Of a DNA stretch of 41,870 nucleotides, positions 15,263 to 23,440 are shown one piece after another. The stretch comes from Thermococcus sp. (GTDB taxonomy: Archaea > Methanobacteriota_B > Thermococci > Thermococcales > Thermococcaceae): the NCBI RefSeq assembly GCF_015521605.1, contig NZ_WANV01000025.1, positions 1 to 41,870 on the forward strand. Reading direction: 5' to 3'. Made by a program: the position numbers and the translations under genes. Position 1 is the stretch's first letter; every line of letters starts with the position of its first letter. Below the pieces are notes generated by a model. It ran no database searches and was not told where the DNA came from. It saw only the letters and a program-made list of their open reading frames with translations.

Positions 15263-16357
15263 ATGGAGAGGAAAGGGCTGAGTCTCTTCGAAAAGTACCT
15301 TTCGCTGTGGGTTCTCCTCTGCATAATCGCAGGCATAGCGGTTGGGAAGTTCTTTCCAGCGCTCCCGGAGGCCCTCTCAAAGCTCACCGTTGCGAACGTC
15401 AACATGCCCATAGCGGTGCTGATATGGGCGATGATATACCCCATGATGGTCAAGGTGGACTTCTCCGCGATAAGGAGGGTGCACAAGGGGCAGATGCTGA
15501 AAGGATTGACGGTCACGTGGGTCACCAACTGGCTGATAAAGCCCTTCAGCATGTTCCTCATAAGCTCGTTCTTCATAGGTGCGCTCTTCTCGGCGAGGCT
15601 CGGTCTCATCGAGCCCTCGCTGGCGAAGGAGTACATAGCAGGAGCGATACTCCTCGGGGCCGCGCCGTGCACGGCGATGGTCTTCGTGTGGAGCTACCTG
15701 GCCGATGGAGACCCGCTCTACACACTTGTGCAGGTCGCTACCAACGACCTCATAATCCTCTTTGCCTTCGCCCCCATAGTGGGCTTCCTCATGGGGCTCA
15801 ACGAGGTTCCCGTGCCCTATGACACGCTCCTACTTTCGGTTATCCTCTTCGTGGTGATTCCCCTCACGGCAGGCTACGTCTCCAGAAGGCACATTCTCAG
15901 GACTAAAGGACGGGAGTGGTTCGAGAGGGAGTTCCTCCCGAAGCTGGGCACCGTCTCAATCATCGGCCTCCTCCTCACGCTGATACTCCTCTTCTCCTTC
16001 CAGGGAAAGATAATCCTGGAGAACCCGCTCCACATAGTCCTCATAGCTATCCCGCTGACCATACAGACCTACTTCATCTTCGCCATAGCCTACGGATGGT
16101 CTTGGCTCTGGAAGCTCCCGTACAAAGTTGCTGCCCCGGCGTCATTAATCGGCGCCAGCAACTTCTTCGAGCTGGCTGTGGCGGTGGCGATAGCCCTCTT
16201 CGGTCTTGAGAGCGGCGCGGCGCTTGCGACGGTCGTCGGCGTTCTGGAGGAGGTGCCCATAATGCTCAGCCTCGTCTGGATAGCCAACCGGACGAGGGGA
16301 CTTTTCACAGCAGAGTTTGAAGCGGGGAGTGCCGCACTGGCACTCACGGAGGAGTGA
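15263..16357 (+). CDS. acr3: ACR3-family arsenite efflux transporter
   Basis: The 364-residue protein has about ten membrane segments. It carries family hallmarks: the conserved Cys in GAAPCTAMVFVWSYL, the T-N-D-L-I-I-L motif, GASNFFELAVAVAI and the conserved Glu pair in VVGVLEEVPIM. ACR3 carriers extrude arsenite (and often antimonite) using the proton-motive force. ATG 15263 follows GGTGG. The divergent arsC gene completes a minimal arsenate-resistance pair. No ArsR gene is adjacent, so control may fall to the inverted repeats in front of the TATA box. Confidence 0.95.
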   Translation: MERKGLSLFEKYLSLWVLLCIIAGIAVGKFFPALPEALSKLTVANVNMPIAVLIWAMIYPMMVKVDFSAIRRVHKGQMLKGLTVTWVTNWLIKPFSMFLISSFFIGALFSARLGLIEPSLAKEYIAGAILLGAAPCTAMVFVWSYLADGDPLYTLVQVATNDLIILFAFAPIVGFLMGLNEVPVPYDTLLLSVILFVVIPLTAGYVSRRHILRTKGREWFEREFLPKLGTVSIIGLLLTLILLFSFQGKIILENPLHIVLIAIPLTIQTYFIFAIAYGWSWLWKLPYKVAAPASLIGASNFFELAVAVAIALFGLESGAALATVVGVLEEVPIMLSLVWIANRTRGLFTAEFEAGSAALALTEE

Positions 16358-16465
16358 TTCTCTCCCCACCCCCCAACTATTTTTGGTTCACAAAAGAAAG
16401 TTATATAAGCCTAATTCACAAACCTTATGATGTCGAAAGTCGAACTTAGATGAGAGTGATGTGAT

Positions 16466-18178
16466 ATGGAAGGGTTCAGAGAGGACGTTTCTATAGTTCT
16501 CGGTGGAGCGGCCGGACAGGGAATTCAGACCGTCGAAGGGATTCTGACGTACTCCCTCAAGAAGTCCGGCTACCACGTCTACGCAAACAAGGAGTACATG
16601 TCCCGCGTGAGGGGCGGGATCAACACCACGGAGATAAGGGTTTCTTCAAGGCGCGTCAGGGCCTTCGTGAGGAGGATAGACATCCTTGTCCCCTTCAAAC
16701 AGGGCGTTCTGAGCTGGGTGGAGGACAGGATCTCGGACACTACCGTCGTCCTCGGCGAGAGGGAAAACGTCGAGGAAGAGTTTGCTGAAAAGGTGAACCT
16801 CGTCGAAGTGCCCCTCACAAAGCTCGCCCTCGAAACCGGGAGCCAGCTCTACCTCAACACAACTGCGGCGGGCCTTATAGTAGGCCTCTTCCACGGCGAC
16901 TTCGGGGCTGTCGAGGAGTACGTAAGGAAGCGCTTCGGGAGCAAGGGCGAGAACGTTGTTGGGAAGAACATTGAAGCCGCCAGAAAGGGCTACGAGCTGG
17001 GCGTTAAGCTCTGCGAGGAAGGAACGATAAAGGTAGAAATTGAGGGGGACGAGAAAGTCAGGGAGGAAATCCTCCTCAGCGGGACGGAAGCGGTTGGAAT
17101 AGGTGCCCTGGCCGGGGGCATGAACTTCCTGAGCTTCTATCCGATGAGCCCCTCTACAGGCGTTTCGACATTCGCGGCCCAGCACGCCGAGGAGTTCGGG
17201 ATAATCGTCGAGCAGGTTGAGGACGAGATAGCGGCGATAAACATGGCACTGGGAGCGTGGTACGCTGGAGCTAGGGCAATGGTAAGCACCTCAGGAGGAG
17301 GCTTTGCCCTCATGAGCGAGGCGCTCAGCTTAGCAGGAATGGCCGAGAATCCGGTTGTGATACACCTCGCCCAGAGGCCTGGACCGGCCACCGGCCTGCC
17401 AACGAGGACGATGCAGGGCGACCTAAACCTCGTCCTCCACGCCGGCCACGGCGACTTTCCCAGGATAATCCTCGCCCCAGGGAGCATGGAGGAAGCCTTC
17501 TACCTGAGCGCTGAGGCCTTCAACCTGGCGGACAGGTATCAGGTGCCCGTGATAATCCTCACCGACCAGTACTTCGTCGACACCTACTACAACCTCCCAG
17601 CCCCGGACGTGGGCAAAGTGAAGTTTGAGAGGCACATCGTCGAGGCGAAGCCCGGCTACCGGAGGTACGAGCTTACGGAAGATGGAATATCGCCCAGGGC
17701 AGTTCCCGGCTACGGCGAGGAGGTAGTGGTAGCCAACGGCAACGAGCACGACGAGTGGGGGGACATAACTGAAGATGCAGAGATGACGGTGAAGATGCAG
17801 GAGAAGAGGGCAGTCAAAAAGCTCGAAACGATACGGAAGAACGCGCCCCTGCCGAGGCTCGTTGGGAGAGAGAACGCTGAGTACCTCGTGGTCTCGTGGG
17901 GGTCAACGCTTCACGCCGTTGAGGAGGCCCTTGAGAGGCTCGGAAGCGGGAAAGTTGCCCACCTGCACTTCAGCTGGGTCTACCCGCTCAACCCCAAAAC
18001 AGGGAAGCTCTTCGAGGGCAGGAGGCTCATAGTTGTTGAGAACAACATCACCGGTCAGTTCGCTGACCTCCTTTGGAAGGAACTGGGCGTTAAGGCCGAC
18101 CACAGGGTTCTGAAGTACGACGGGAGGCCGTTCTCGGTGGAAGAGGTCTTAGCTGCCCTCAAGGGGGTGATAGAATGA
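16466..18178 (+). CDS. 2-oxoacid:ferredoxin oxidoreductase, fused gamma-alpha subunit
   Basis: The 570-residue protein joins a gamma domain (GGAAGQGIQTVEGIL, then residues to about 185) to an alpha pyrimidine-binding domain (from about 205: GTEAVGIGALAGGMNFLSFYPMSPST, then VSTSGGGFALMSEAL) and a C-terminal transketolase-like domain. This matches KorA-type subunits of two-subunit OFORs, which oxidise 2-oxoacids to acyl-CoA with ferredoxin reduction. The substrate cannot be told from the sequence. The start ATG overlaps no other gene, and TATA TTATATAAG lies at about 16399-16407. The beta gene overlaps its stop (ATGA). Confidence 0.92.
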   Translation: MEGFREDVSIVLGGAAGQGIQTVEGILTYSLKKSGYHVYANKEYMSRVRGGINTTEIRVSSRRVRAFVRRIDILVPFKQGVLSWVEDRISDTTVVLGERENVEEEFAEKVNLVEVPLTKLALETGSQLYLNTTAAGLIVGLFHGDFGAVEEYVRKRFGSKGENVVGKNIEAARKGYELGVKLCEEGTIKVEIEGDEKVREEILLSGTEAVGIGALAGGMNFLSFYPMSPSTGVSTFAAQHAEEFGIIVEQVEDEIAAINMALGAWYAGARAMVSTSGGGFALMSEALSLAGMAENPVVIHLAQRPGPATGLPTRTMQGDLNLVLHAGHGDFPRIILAPGSMEEAFYLSAEAFNLADRYQVPVIILTDQYFVDTYYNLPAPDVGKVKFERHIVEAKPGYRRYELTEDGISPRAVPGYGEEVVVANGNEHDEWGDITEDAEMTVKMQEKRAVKKLETIRKNAPLPRLVGRENAEYLVVSWGSTLHAVEEALERLGSGKVAHLHFSWVYPLNPKTGKLFEGRRLIVVENNITGQFADLLWKELGVKADHRVLKYDGRPFSVEEVLAALKGVIE

Positions 18179-19050
18179 ACCTTCCCACGGGCAGGGATGC
18201 CTTTGAGCCCAAGAGGCCGGGAAGCGAGGACGTCGCATGGTGCCCCGGCTGCGGCAACTTCGGCATAAGGAACATACTCATCTCGGCCCTCGCCGAGCTT
18301 GGACTGAGGCCCAGCGAGGTGGCGATAATCAGCGGGATAGGACAGGCCGCGAAGATGCCCCACTACATCAACGCCAACGGCTACCACACGCTCCACGGCA
18401 GGGCCATACCGATAGCGACGGGCGTCAAGGCGGCAAATCCTGAGCTGACGGTCATTGCTGAAGGCGGAGACGGCGACATGTACGCCGAGGGCGGAAACCA
18501 CCTGCTCCACGCGATAAGGAGGAACCCTGACATAACCGTCCTCATCCACGACAACCAGATATACGGCCTCACCAAGGGGCAGGCGTCGCCGACGACGATG
18601 GTGGGGATGAAAACCCCGACCCAGCCTTGGGGAGTTTTTGAAGAGCCCTTCAACCCGGTTGCGCTGGCCATAGCCATGAACGCCTCCTTCGTGGCGAGGA
18701 CCTTCATGGGCTACTTCCGGGAGAGCGTCGAGATAATCAAGAAGGCGATCCAGCATAAAGGCCTCGCGATAGTTGACATCCTGCACCCCTGCGTCAGCTT
18801 CAACAGGGTGAACACCTACGCCTGGTACAGGGAGCACACCTACTGGATGGAGGACGGGCCCTTCGACAGGGAAGAGGCCTTCAGGCGCGCGATAGAGGTC
18901 GACCCGCTCCCGCTGGGAATCTTCTACGTCAACGAGAGGCCGACCTTTGAGGAGAGCGTCCCGGCCTACAGAACCGATAAGAGCCCTCTGTGGAAGCGCG
19001 GGCCTAAGCTCGACCTCGTTGAAAAGTTCCTCGAAAGTAAGAGGCTTTGA
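18175..19050 (+). CDS. 2-oxoacid:ferredoxin oxidoreductase, beta (TPP-binding) subunit
   Basis: This 291-residue subunit carries the cluster-ligating CPGCGNFG, the TPP motif (E-G-G-D-G-D-M-Y-A-E-G-G-N, then H-D-N-Q-I-Y-G-L-T-K-G-Q-A-S-P-T) and a further conserved Cys in H-P-C-V-S-F-N. It pairs with the gamma-alpha gene by a 4-base ATGA overlap. No delta (ferredoxin-like) subunit gene follows, so the enzyme is probably a heterodimer of the two-subunit type. It sits directly upstream of the oxygen-defence genes. Confidence 0.92.
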   Translation: MNLPTGRDAFEPKRPGSEDVAWCPGCGNFGIRNILISALAELGLRPSEVAIISGIGQAAKMPHYINANGYHTLHGRAIPIATGVKAANPELTVIAEGGDGDMYAEGGNHLLHAIRRNPDITVLIHDNQIYGLTKGQASPTTMVGMKTPTQPWGVFEEPFNPVALAIAMNASFVARTFMGYFRESVEIIKKAIQHKGLAIVDILHPCVSFNRVNTYAWYREHTYWMEDGPFDREEAFRRAIEVDPLPLGIFYVNERPTFEESVPAYRTDKSPLWKRGPKLDLVEKFLESKRL

Positions 19051-19065
19051 GAAACCTTTCATTTT

Positions 19066-19079
19066 TTTCTAATTTGAAA
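19066..19079. promoter_or_regulatory. Peroxiredoxin upstream site resembling the Fur/PerR-region operator
   Basis: TTTCTAATTTGAAA differs by one base from TTTCTAATTAGAAA, the perfect palindrome at 29346-29359 between the Dps-like and Fur/PerR-like genes. It lies 20 bp before the peroxiredoxin ATG, overlapping the T-rich end of the preceding operon. A shared regulator for the peroxide-defence genes would explain both sites. Confidence 0.5.
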
Positions 19080-19098
19080 GCACTGGAGGTGTGCCCTT

Positions 19099-19551
19099 AT
19101 GAAAATCGGAGACCAAGCCCCTGATTTTGTCCTCAAAGACCAGAACGGGGAAGAGTTCAGGCTGAGCGATTTCAGGGGGAGGAAAGTCCTGCTGTCCTTC
19201 CATCCACTGGCCTGGACGGGGATATGTGAGAAGCAGATGAAGGCCCTTGAGGAAAACCACGAACGCTTTGAAAGGCTGAACGTCGTTCCCGTCGGGATAA
19301 GCGTCGACGCCGTGCCGAGCAAGAAGGCCTGGGCCGAGCACATCGGCCTCAAGAAGCTCAGGATTCTGAGCGATTTCTGGCCTCACGGGGAGGTTGCGAA
19401 GCTCTACGGCCTCTTCCGCGAGAAGGAGGGCTTTTCAGAGAGGGCAAACGTCCTCATAGACGAAGATGGAAAGGTTGCGTTCTTCAAGGTCTACCCGATA
19501 AGGAAAGTGCCCGACCTGGAGGAGATATTCGGACTCCTGGAGGGAGGGTGA
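19099..19551 (+). CDS. Peroxiredoxin (BCP/AhpE-like, single Cys)
   Basis: The 150-residue protein has the AhpC/TSA fold: G-D-Q-A-P-D-F-V-L-K-D at the start, the peroxidatic site HPLAWTGIC near residue 40, and a W-A-E-H region. The Cys at T-G-I-C is the only one in the protein, so recycling must use an outside thiol or protein partner (1-Cys mechanism). Known members reduce H2O2 and organic peroxides. ATG 19099 follows GGAGGTG. It is followed by the flavodiiron gene, which has its own promoter. Confidence 0.9.
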   Translation: MKIGDQAPDFVLKDQNGEEFRLSDFRGRKVLLSFHPLAWTGICEKQMKALEENHERFERLNVVPVGISVDAVPSKKAWAEHIGLKKLRILSDFWPHGEVAKLYGLFREKEGFSERANVLIDEDGKVAFFKVYPIRKVPDLEEIFGLLEGG

Positions 19552-19588
19552 GTCCCCTTTCAGAATTTTAACTCTACCCAATTTCGTC

Positions 19589-19618
19589 CTTAACTTTTTG
19601 GTTAAGAAAGCCTTTTTA
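19589..19618 (+). promoter_or_regulatory. Flavodiiron promoter with CTTAAC/GTTAAG inverted repeat
   Basis: CTTAAC (19589-19594), six-base spacer, GTTAAG (19601-19606) ends just before the TATA-like CTTTTTAT (19612-19618). The arrangement resembles the GTT/AAC repeats in front of the rubrerythrin, rubredoxin and acr3 TATA boxes. Confidence 0.45.
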
Positions 19619-19650
19619 TGTTCCCGCACCAAGTAGGTTCGGTGATGAAA

Positions 19651-20880
19651 ATGCCCAAGATATGGGTCGAAAAGATACTCGACGAACCCGAACTCTACAT
19701 TCTGAGGATTGACGATGACAGGATAAAGTACTTCGAGGCCACCTGGGACATCCCGGAGGGGATAACCTACAACGCCTACCTTATGAAGACTGGCGATGCG
19801 GTGGTTCTCTTCGACGCCTGGAAAGGGGAGTACACCAAGGAGTTCCTTGAGACCCTGGGGAAGCTCGTTGACCCGAAGGAGATAACCCACATCATAGTTC
19901 ATCACACGGAGCCCGACCACAGCGCTTCCATCCCGGCGCTCCTTGAGGCCAACGGCTATAGGGCCAGGCTCATAGGCACCACCTTCGCCAAGCGCTTCAT
20001 GGAGGGCTTCTTCGGGGAAAAGGTCGTCGAGAACTTCCACACGATAGCGGACGGTGAGGAGATTCAGATCGGTGGGAGGACGTTCCGCTTCATAACCGTC
20101 CCCTGGCTTCACTGGCCGGACACGATGATCACCTACGTCGTCGAGGACAGGCTCATATTCAGCTGCGACGCAGGCGGCGGCTACTCAATCCCGCCGGCCA
20201 TAGACGACAGCGATGAGGAGGTCGTGAAGAACTACCTGCCGCACGTGACGAAGTACATAGTGACCGTCATTGGCCACTACCACAAGTATATCGTCCAGAA
20301 CATCAAGAAGCTCAAGAGCCTCGGAATAGTCGAGGAGGCGAGAATGATACTCCCCGGGCACGGTCTCATATGGAGAAAAGACCCGATGAGGATTTTTAGG
20401 CACTACGAGGACGTGGGCTCGGGGAGGAGCAAAAAGGGCAAGGTTCTCGTTATCTACGACTCCATGTACGGGTTCGTTGAGAGGAGGATGGAGATAGTCA
20501 TAGACGAGCTCAAGAAGCACGGGATGAAGCCCGTCGTATACAAGTTTACGGACAAGGAAGCCCCCGCGGTGAGCGACATACTCGGAGAAGTCCCGGACAG
20601 CGAGGCAATAATAATAGGAGCCTCGACCTATGAGGCCGAGATACACCCGAGGATACGCTACACCCTCTACGAGATTGTTGACAAGGCCAACTACGAGAAA
20701 CCTGTGCTCATCGTTGGAGCCTTCGGATGGGCGGGGGTTGCAGGTAAGAAGATAGAGACCATGATAACGCGCAGCAAGTTTGACCACGTCGACACCGTTG
20801 AGAGCCGCGGTATGCCAAGGCCAGACGACGAGGAGCGGCTCAGGGAGGGCGTCAGAAAGCTCGTGGCCTGGATCTCGTGA
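19651..20880 (+). CDS. Flavodiiron protein (FprA/FDP family)
   Basis: This 409-residue protein has an N-terminal metallo-beta-lactamase-like diiron domain and a C-terminal flavodoxin domain. Diiron ligands can be seen in order: H-H-T-E-P-D-H, the His in W-L-H-W-P-D, the Asp in F-S-C-D-A-G-G, and the His in L-P-G-H-G-L-I-W. The flavodoxin domain starts near residue 265 (VLVIYDSMYGFVE) and includes G-A-S-T-Y-E and G-A-F-G-W-A-G. The family reduces O2 to water, or NO, with electrons from rubredoxin; NROR and rubredoxin genes lie just downstream. ATG 19651 follows GGTGATG; ATG 19645 is the alternative. Confidence 0.93.
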   Translation: MPKIWVEKILDEPELYILRIDDDRIKYFEATWDIPEGITYNAYLMKTGDAVVLFDAWKGEYTKEFLETLGKLVDPKEITHIIVHHTEPDHSASIPALLEANGYRARLIGTTFAKRFMEGFFGEKVVENFHTIADGEEIQIGGRTFRFITVPWLHWPDTMITYVVEDRLIFSCDAGGGYSIPPAIDDSDEEVVKNYLPHVTKYIVTVIGHYHKYIVQNIKKLKSLGIVEEARMILPGHGLIWRKDPMRIFRHYEDVGSGRSKKGKVLVIYDSMYGFVERRMEIVIDELKKHGMKPVVYKFTDKEAPAVSDILGEVPDSEAIIIGASTYEAEIHPRIRYTLYEIVDKANYEKPVLIVGAFGWAGVAGKKIETMITRSKFDHVDTVESRGMPRPDDEERLREGVRKLVAWIS

Positions 20881-20950
20881 GGCAATTTTCCTTTTTCGCC
20901 CCACGCATATTTAAATACTTCAATAAAAAATATAGAAGATGGTGATGTGA

Positions 20951-21490
20951 ATGGAAGATGTTCTTGACAGACTTGCCCAACTCCCGCCGAGGGAGATACT
21001 GGGCTACGCCATAGCCTCTGAGGAAGACGCAAAACGGTTCTACGAGACCCTTGCATCAAAAAGCGGGTCCCTTCTTGGAGATTTCTTCAGGGAGCTGGCC
21101 AAGGCCGAGGAGGGGCACAGGACAATACTTCTCAAACTGCACGAGAGCCTCTTCGGGAACACCGACTACACCGTCCCGGAGGGCATACCCTTTGCCGAGA
21201 CCTCGGTCAGCGTGGACACCGTGGCAAACCTCATCGAGGCAATGAGGGTCGCACTCGTCAATGAAAAAACCGCCGAGAGGCTGTACAGCCATCTGGGCAA
21301 GATACTGCCCGAGCACAGGGGGATATTCGGATTCCTGGCGGCACAGGAGAGGGCACACTACGCATCGATACGGAGCCACGTCGAGTACCTCGAAGACGTC
21401 ACCCAGGGACAGCCGGAGTACGTGAACGCCCCGGTGGAGTTCTTCGGCGCCCAGCTGGAGCTCTACCTGGGCCCGCGCACAAGGAAGTGA
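20951..21490 (+). CDS. Ferritin-like (rubrerythrin-domain) protein
   Basis: The 179-residue protein is a four-helix diiron bundle with no rubredoxin domain. Ligand motifs are visible in both halves: SEEDAKRFYE with A-E-E-G-H, and N-E-K-T-A-E-R-L-Y with Q-E-R-A-H. It is a clear paralogue of the protein at 25257-25778: both have a Y/H-E-S-L/M-F linker after helix 2. The likely role is peroxide reduction or iron handling. ATG 20951 follows GGTGATGTGA, behind a TATTTAAATA promoter element near 20909. NROR follows 9 bp after its stop. Confidence 0.85.
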   Translation: MEDVLDRLAQLPPREILGYAIASEEDAKRFYETLASKSGSLLGDFFRELAKAEEGHRTILLKLHESLFGNTDYTVPEGIPFAETSVSVDTVANLIEAMRVALVNEKTAERLYSHLGKILPEHRGIFGFLAAQERAHYASIRSHVEYLEDVTQGQPEYVNAPVEFFGAQLELYLGPRTRK

Positions 21491-21499
21491 GGTGACAGC

Positions 21500-22582
21500 G
21501 TGAGGGTCGTTATAGTCGGCAACGGGCCGGGTGGTCTTGAGCTCGCCAAGAACCTGAGCAAAGAGTTTAACGTGACCATAGTCGAGAAGGAGAAGCCACC
21601 CCACTACTCCAGGCCAATGCTTAGCCACTACATAGCGGGCTTCATCCCCGAGGAGAGGCTCTTTCCGTATTCCCCCGAGTGGTATGCGGAGAAAGGGATA
21701 AACCTGCTCCTCGGGGCGGAGGCAAAGCTGATCGACAGGTTCAGGAGGGTTCTGGTGACGGACGGGGGCGAGATACCCTACGACGTCCTCGTCATGGCGA
21801 CCGGAGCGAGGGCCAGAGAGCCGCGAGTTCCCGGAAAGGATCACATCCTAACGCTCAGAACCCTTGACGATGCAAGGCTGATAAAGGAGCGCCTTGAGGA
21901 GGAGGGCGAGATAACGGTTCTCGGCGGGGGCTTCATAGCCCTTGAACTCGCCGGAAACCTCGCCAAGGCCGGCCACACCGTGAGGGTGGTTCACAGGGGG
22001 GAGACCCTGCTCGGTCTGGACGGCGAACTTAGTGACCGCATCAGGGAGGAGCTTGAGAGGACTGGAGTTGAGTTCCACCTGAAGTCAAAAGTCATAAGCG
22101 CCGACGAAGACGGTATAAACACCGAAACGGGCTACATCCCCGGGAAGCTGAAGGTCTGTGCCTTCGGGATAGTGCCGAACAGGGAGCTCGCCCTGAAGAG
22201 CGGCATCCACGCCGGCAGGGGGATACTGGTCGATGACCACCTCAGGACATCAGCCAGGGACGTCTACGCCATAGGGGACTGCGCGGAGCTTGGGGGCGTC
22301 GTTGGGGGGACGGCCAGAACAGCGGTGGAGCAGGCGAAGGTTCTCGCGAGAATACTAAGGGGGGAGGAGGCCAGCTACGTTCCGTTCAGGTCGGCGTTCT
22401 TCAAGTTCGCCGACTTTAGCGTAGCCATCATCGGAAGGACGAAAGGGAGGGGAGAGTGGCTCAATGAGAACACCAAGGTCTTCTACGATGGGGAGAAAGC
22501 CACCGGCGCCGTCGTCCTCGGTGACCTCAGGGAAGCCATGAGGCTCGAAAAAATTATCAGAGAAGGACTACCTATTGACTGA
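21500..22582 (+). CDS. nroR: NAD(P)H:rubredoxin oxidoreductase
   Basis: This 360-residue FAD/NAD(P)H disulfide-reductase-fold protein begins [17 protein letters not shown] (FAD motif). It has a second nucleotide motif [16 protein letters not shown] near residue 140 and a C-terminal FAD motif [11 protein letters not shown]. It matches Thermococcales NROR, which passes electrons from NAD(P)H to rubredoxin for superoxide reductase, rubrerythrin and flavodiiron protein. The start is GTG 21500 with GAGGTGA before it. It is 9 bp after the ferritin-like gene, so both share a transcript. Confidence 0.92.
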   Translation: MRVVIVGNGPGGLELAKNLSKEFNVTIVEKEKPPHYSRPMLSHYIAGFIPEERLFPYSPEWYAEKGINLLLGAEAKLIDRFRRVLVTDGGEIPYDVLVMATGARAREPRVPGKDHILTLRTLDDARLIKERLEEEGEITVLGGGFIALELAGNLAKAGHTVRVVHRGETLLGLDGELSDRIREELERTGVEFHLKSKVISADEDGINTETGYIPGKLKVCAFGIVPNRELALKSGIHAGRGILVDDHLRTSARDVYAIGDCAELGGVVGGTARTAVEQAKVLARILRGEEASYVPFRSAFFKFADFSVAIIGRTKGRGEWLNENTKVFYDGEKATGAVVLGDLREAMRLEKIIREGLPID

Positions 22583-22596
22583 AGTGCAGGTTTCAT

Positions 22597-22626
22597 CAAA
22601 CTTTTGGTTTGGAAAATCGTTATATA
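22597..22626 (+). promoter_or_regulatory. Rubrerythrin promoter with CAAAC/GTTTG inverted repeat
   Basis: CAAAC-TTTTG-GTTTG (22597-22611) precedes the TATA box TTATATA (22620-22626). AAC-N5-GTT-N3-AAA is one base off the reverse complement of GTTn3AACn5GTT, the SurR motif as I recall it. Confidence 0.5.
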
Positions 22627-22673
22627 CCCTTGGCACGGAGATATTAATGCAACAACGTTTGTAGGTGATATGC

Positions 22674-23189
22674 ATGGCGGTGAAAAGGAAAATGACCCGG
22701 AAGTTTCTGGAGGATGCCTTTGCCGGCGAAAGCATGGCGCACATGAGGTACCTGATTTTTGCCGAGCAGGCCGAGAAGGAAGGATTCCCCAACATAGCCA
22801 AGCTCTTCAGAGCCATAGCCCACGCTGAATTTGTCCATGCCAAGAACCACTTCATAGCCCTTGAGCACCTGGGCAAGACCCCAGAGAACCTGCAGGCGGG
22901 TATAGACGGCGAGACCTACGAGGTCGAGGAGATGTACCCGGTCTTTAAGAACGCCGCCGAGTTCCAGGGTGAGAAGGACGCGGTGAGAACGACCCACTAC
23001 GCCCTTGAGGCAGAAAAGATACACGCCGAACTTTACGCCAAGGCGAAGGAGCTCGCCGAAAGCGGAAAGGACATCGAGATAAAGAAGATATACATCTGCC
23101 CGGTGTGCGGCTACACCGCCGTGGACGAGGCCCCCGAGTACTGTCCGGTCTGCGGTGCCCCGAGGGACAAGTTCGTGGTCTTTGAGTGA
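22674..23189 (+). CDS. rbr: Rubrerythrin
   Basis: At 171 residues this has the size and sequence pattern of Pyrococcus rubrerythrin. The diiron bundle has A-F-A-G-E-S-M-A-H-M-R-Y, A-E-F-V-H-A-K-N-H and A-L-E-A-E-K-I-H-A-E. The C-terminal rubredoxin domain has two C-x2-C pairs (ICPVCGY and YCPVCGAP). It reduces H2O2 to water with electrons from NROR via rubredoxin. ATG 22674 follows GGTGATA; a GTG at 22665 is the alternative. It is the first of the rbr-rd-sor group, each of which has or shares redox-linked promoters. Confidence 0.97.
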   Translation: MAVKRKMTRKFLEDAFAGESMAHMRYLIFAEQAEKEGFPNIAKLFRAIAHAEFVHAKNHFIALEHLGKTPENLQAGIDGETYEVEEMYPVFKNAAEFQGEKDAVRTTHYALEAEKIHAELYAKAKELAESGKDIEIKKIYICPVCGYTAVDEAPEYCPVCGAPRDKFVVFE

Positions 23190-23190
23190 G

Positions 23191-23203
23191 TTTTTCGCTT
23201 TTT
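23191..23203 (+). terminator. T tracts after rubrerythrin
   Basis: TTTTT-CGC-TTTTT directly follows the rubrerythrin stop and precedes the rubredoxin promoter, so the two genes are probably separate transcripts. Confidence 0.45.
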
Positions 23204-23212
23204 CATTTCTCA

Positions 23213-23235
23213 GGTTTGAGGCGCAAACCTTATAA
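23213..23235 (+). promoter_or_regulatory. Rubredoxin promoter with GGTTTG/CAAACC inverted repeat
   Basis: GGTTTG-AGGCG-CAAACC (23213-23229) is a perfect 6-bp-arm inverted repeat that abuts the TATA box TTATAAG (23230-23236). It should control the rubredoxin-superoxide reductase pair. Confidence 0.5.
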
Positions 23236-23268
23236 GGTCGAACTAATAACATTAGGGTGGTGAAAGAA

Positions 23269-23430
23269 ATGGCCAAATGGAAGTGTATAGTATGCGGATA
23301 CATCTACGATGAGGATGAGGGCGACCCCGACACGGGGATCGAGCCCGGAACCAAGTTCGAGGATCTTCCCGAGGACTGGGTCTGCCCGCTCTGCGGCGCT
23401 CCCAAGGACATGTTTGAAAAGATAGAGTGA
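23269..23430 (+). CDS. Rubredoxin
   Basis: This 53-residue protein is a textbook rubredoxin: K-C-I-V-C-G-Y (Cys6, Cys9) and W-V-C-P-L-C-G-A-P (Cys39, Cys42) bind one iron. It also has the usual D-P-D-T-G-I and P-G-T-K-F-E-D-L-P turns. It carries electrons from NROR to superoxide reductase, rubrerythrin and probably the flavodiiron protein. ATG 23269 follows GGTGGTGAAAG. The superoxide reductase gene starts 10 bp after the stop. Confidence 0.97.
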   Translation: MAKWKCIVCGYIYDEDEGDPDTGIEPGTKFEDLPEDWVCPLCGAPKDMFEKIE

Positions 23431-23440
23431 GGTGGTCGGG

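Noticed and set aside
18055-19062. A 335-codon open frame on the minus strand
   Set aside because: It is antisense to the clearly recognisable OFOR beta gene and has low-complexity, non-protein-like composition.
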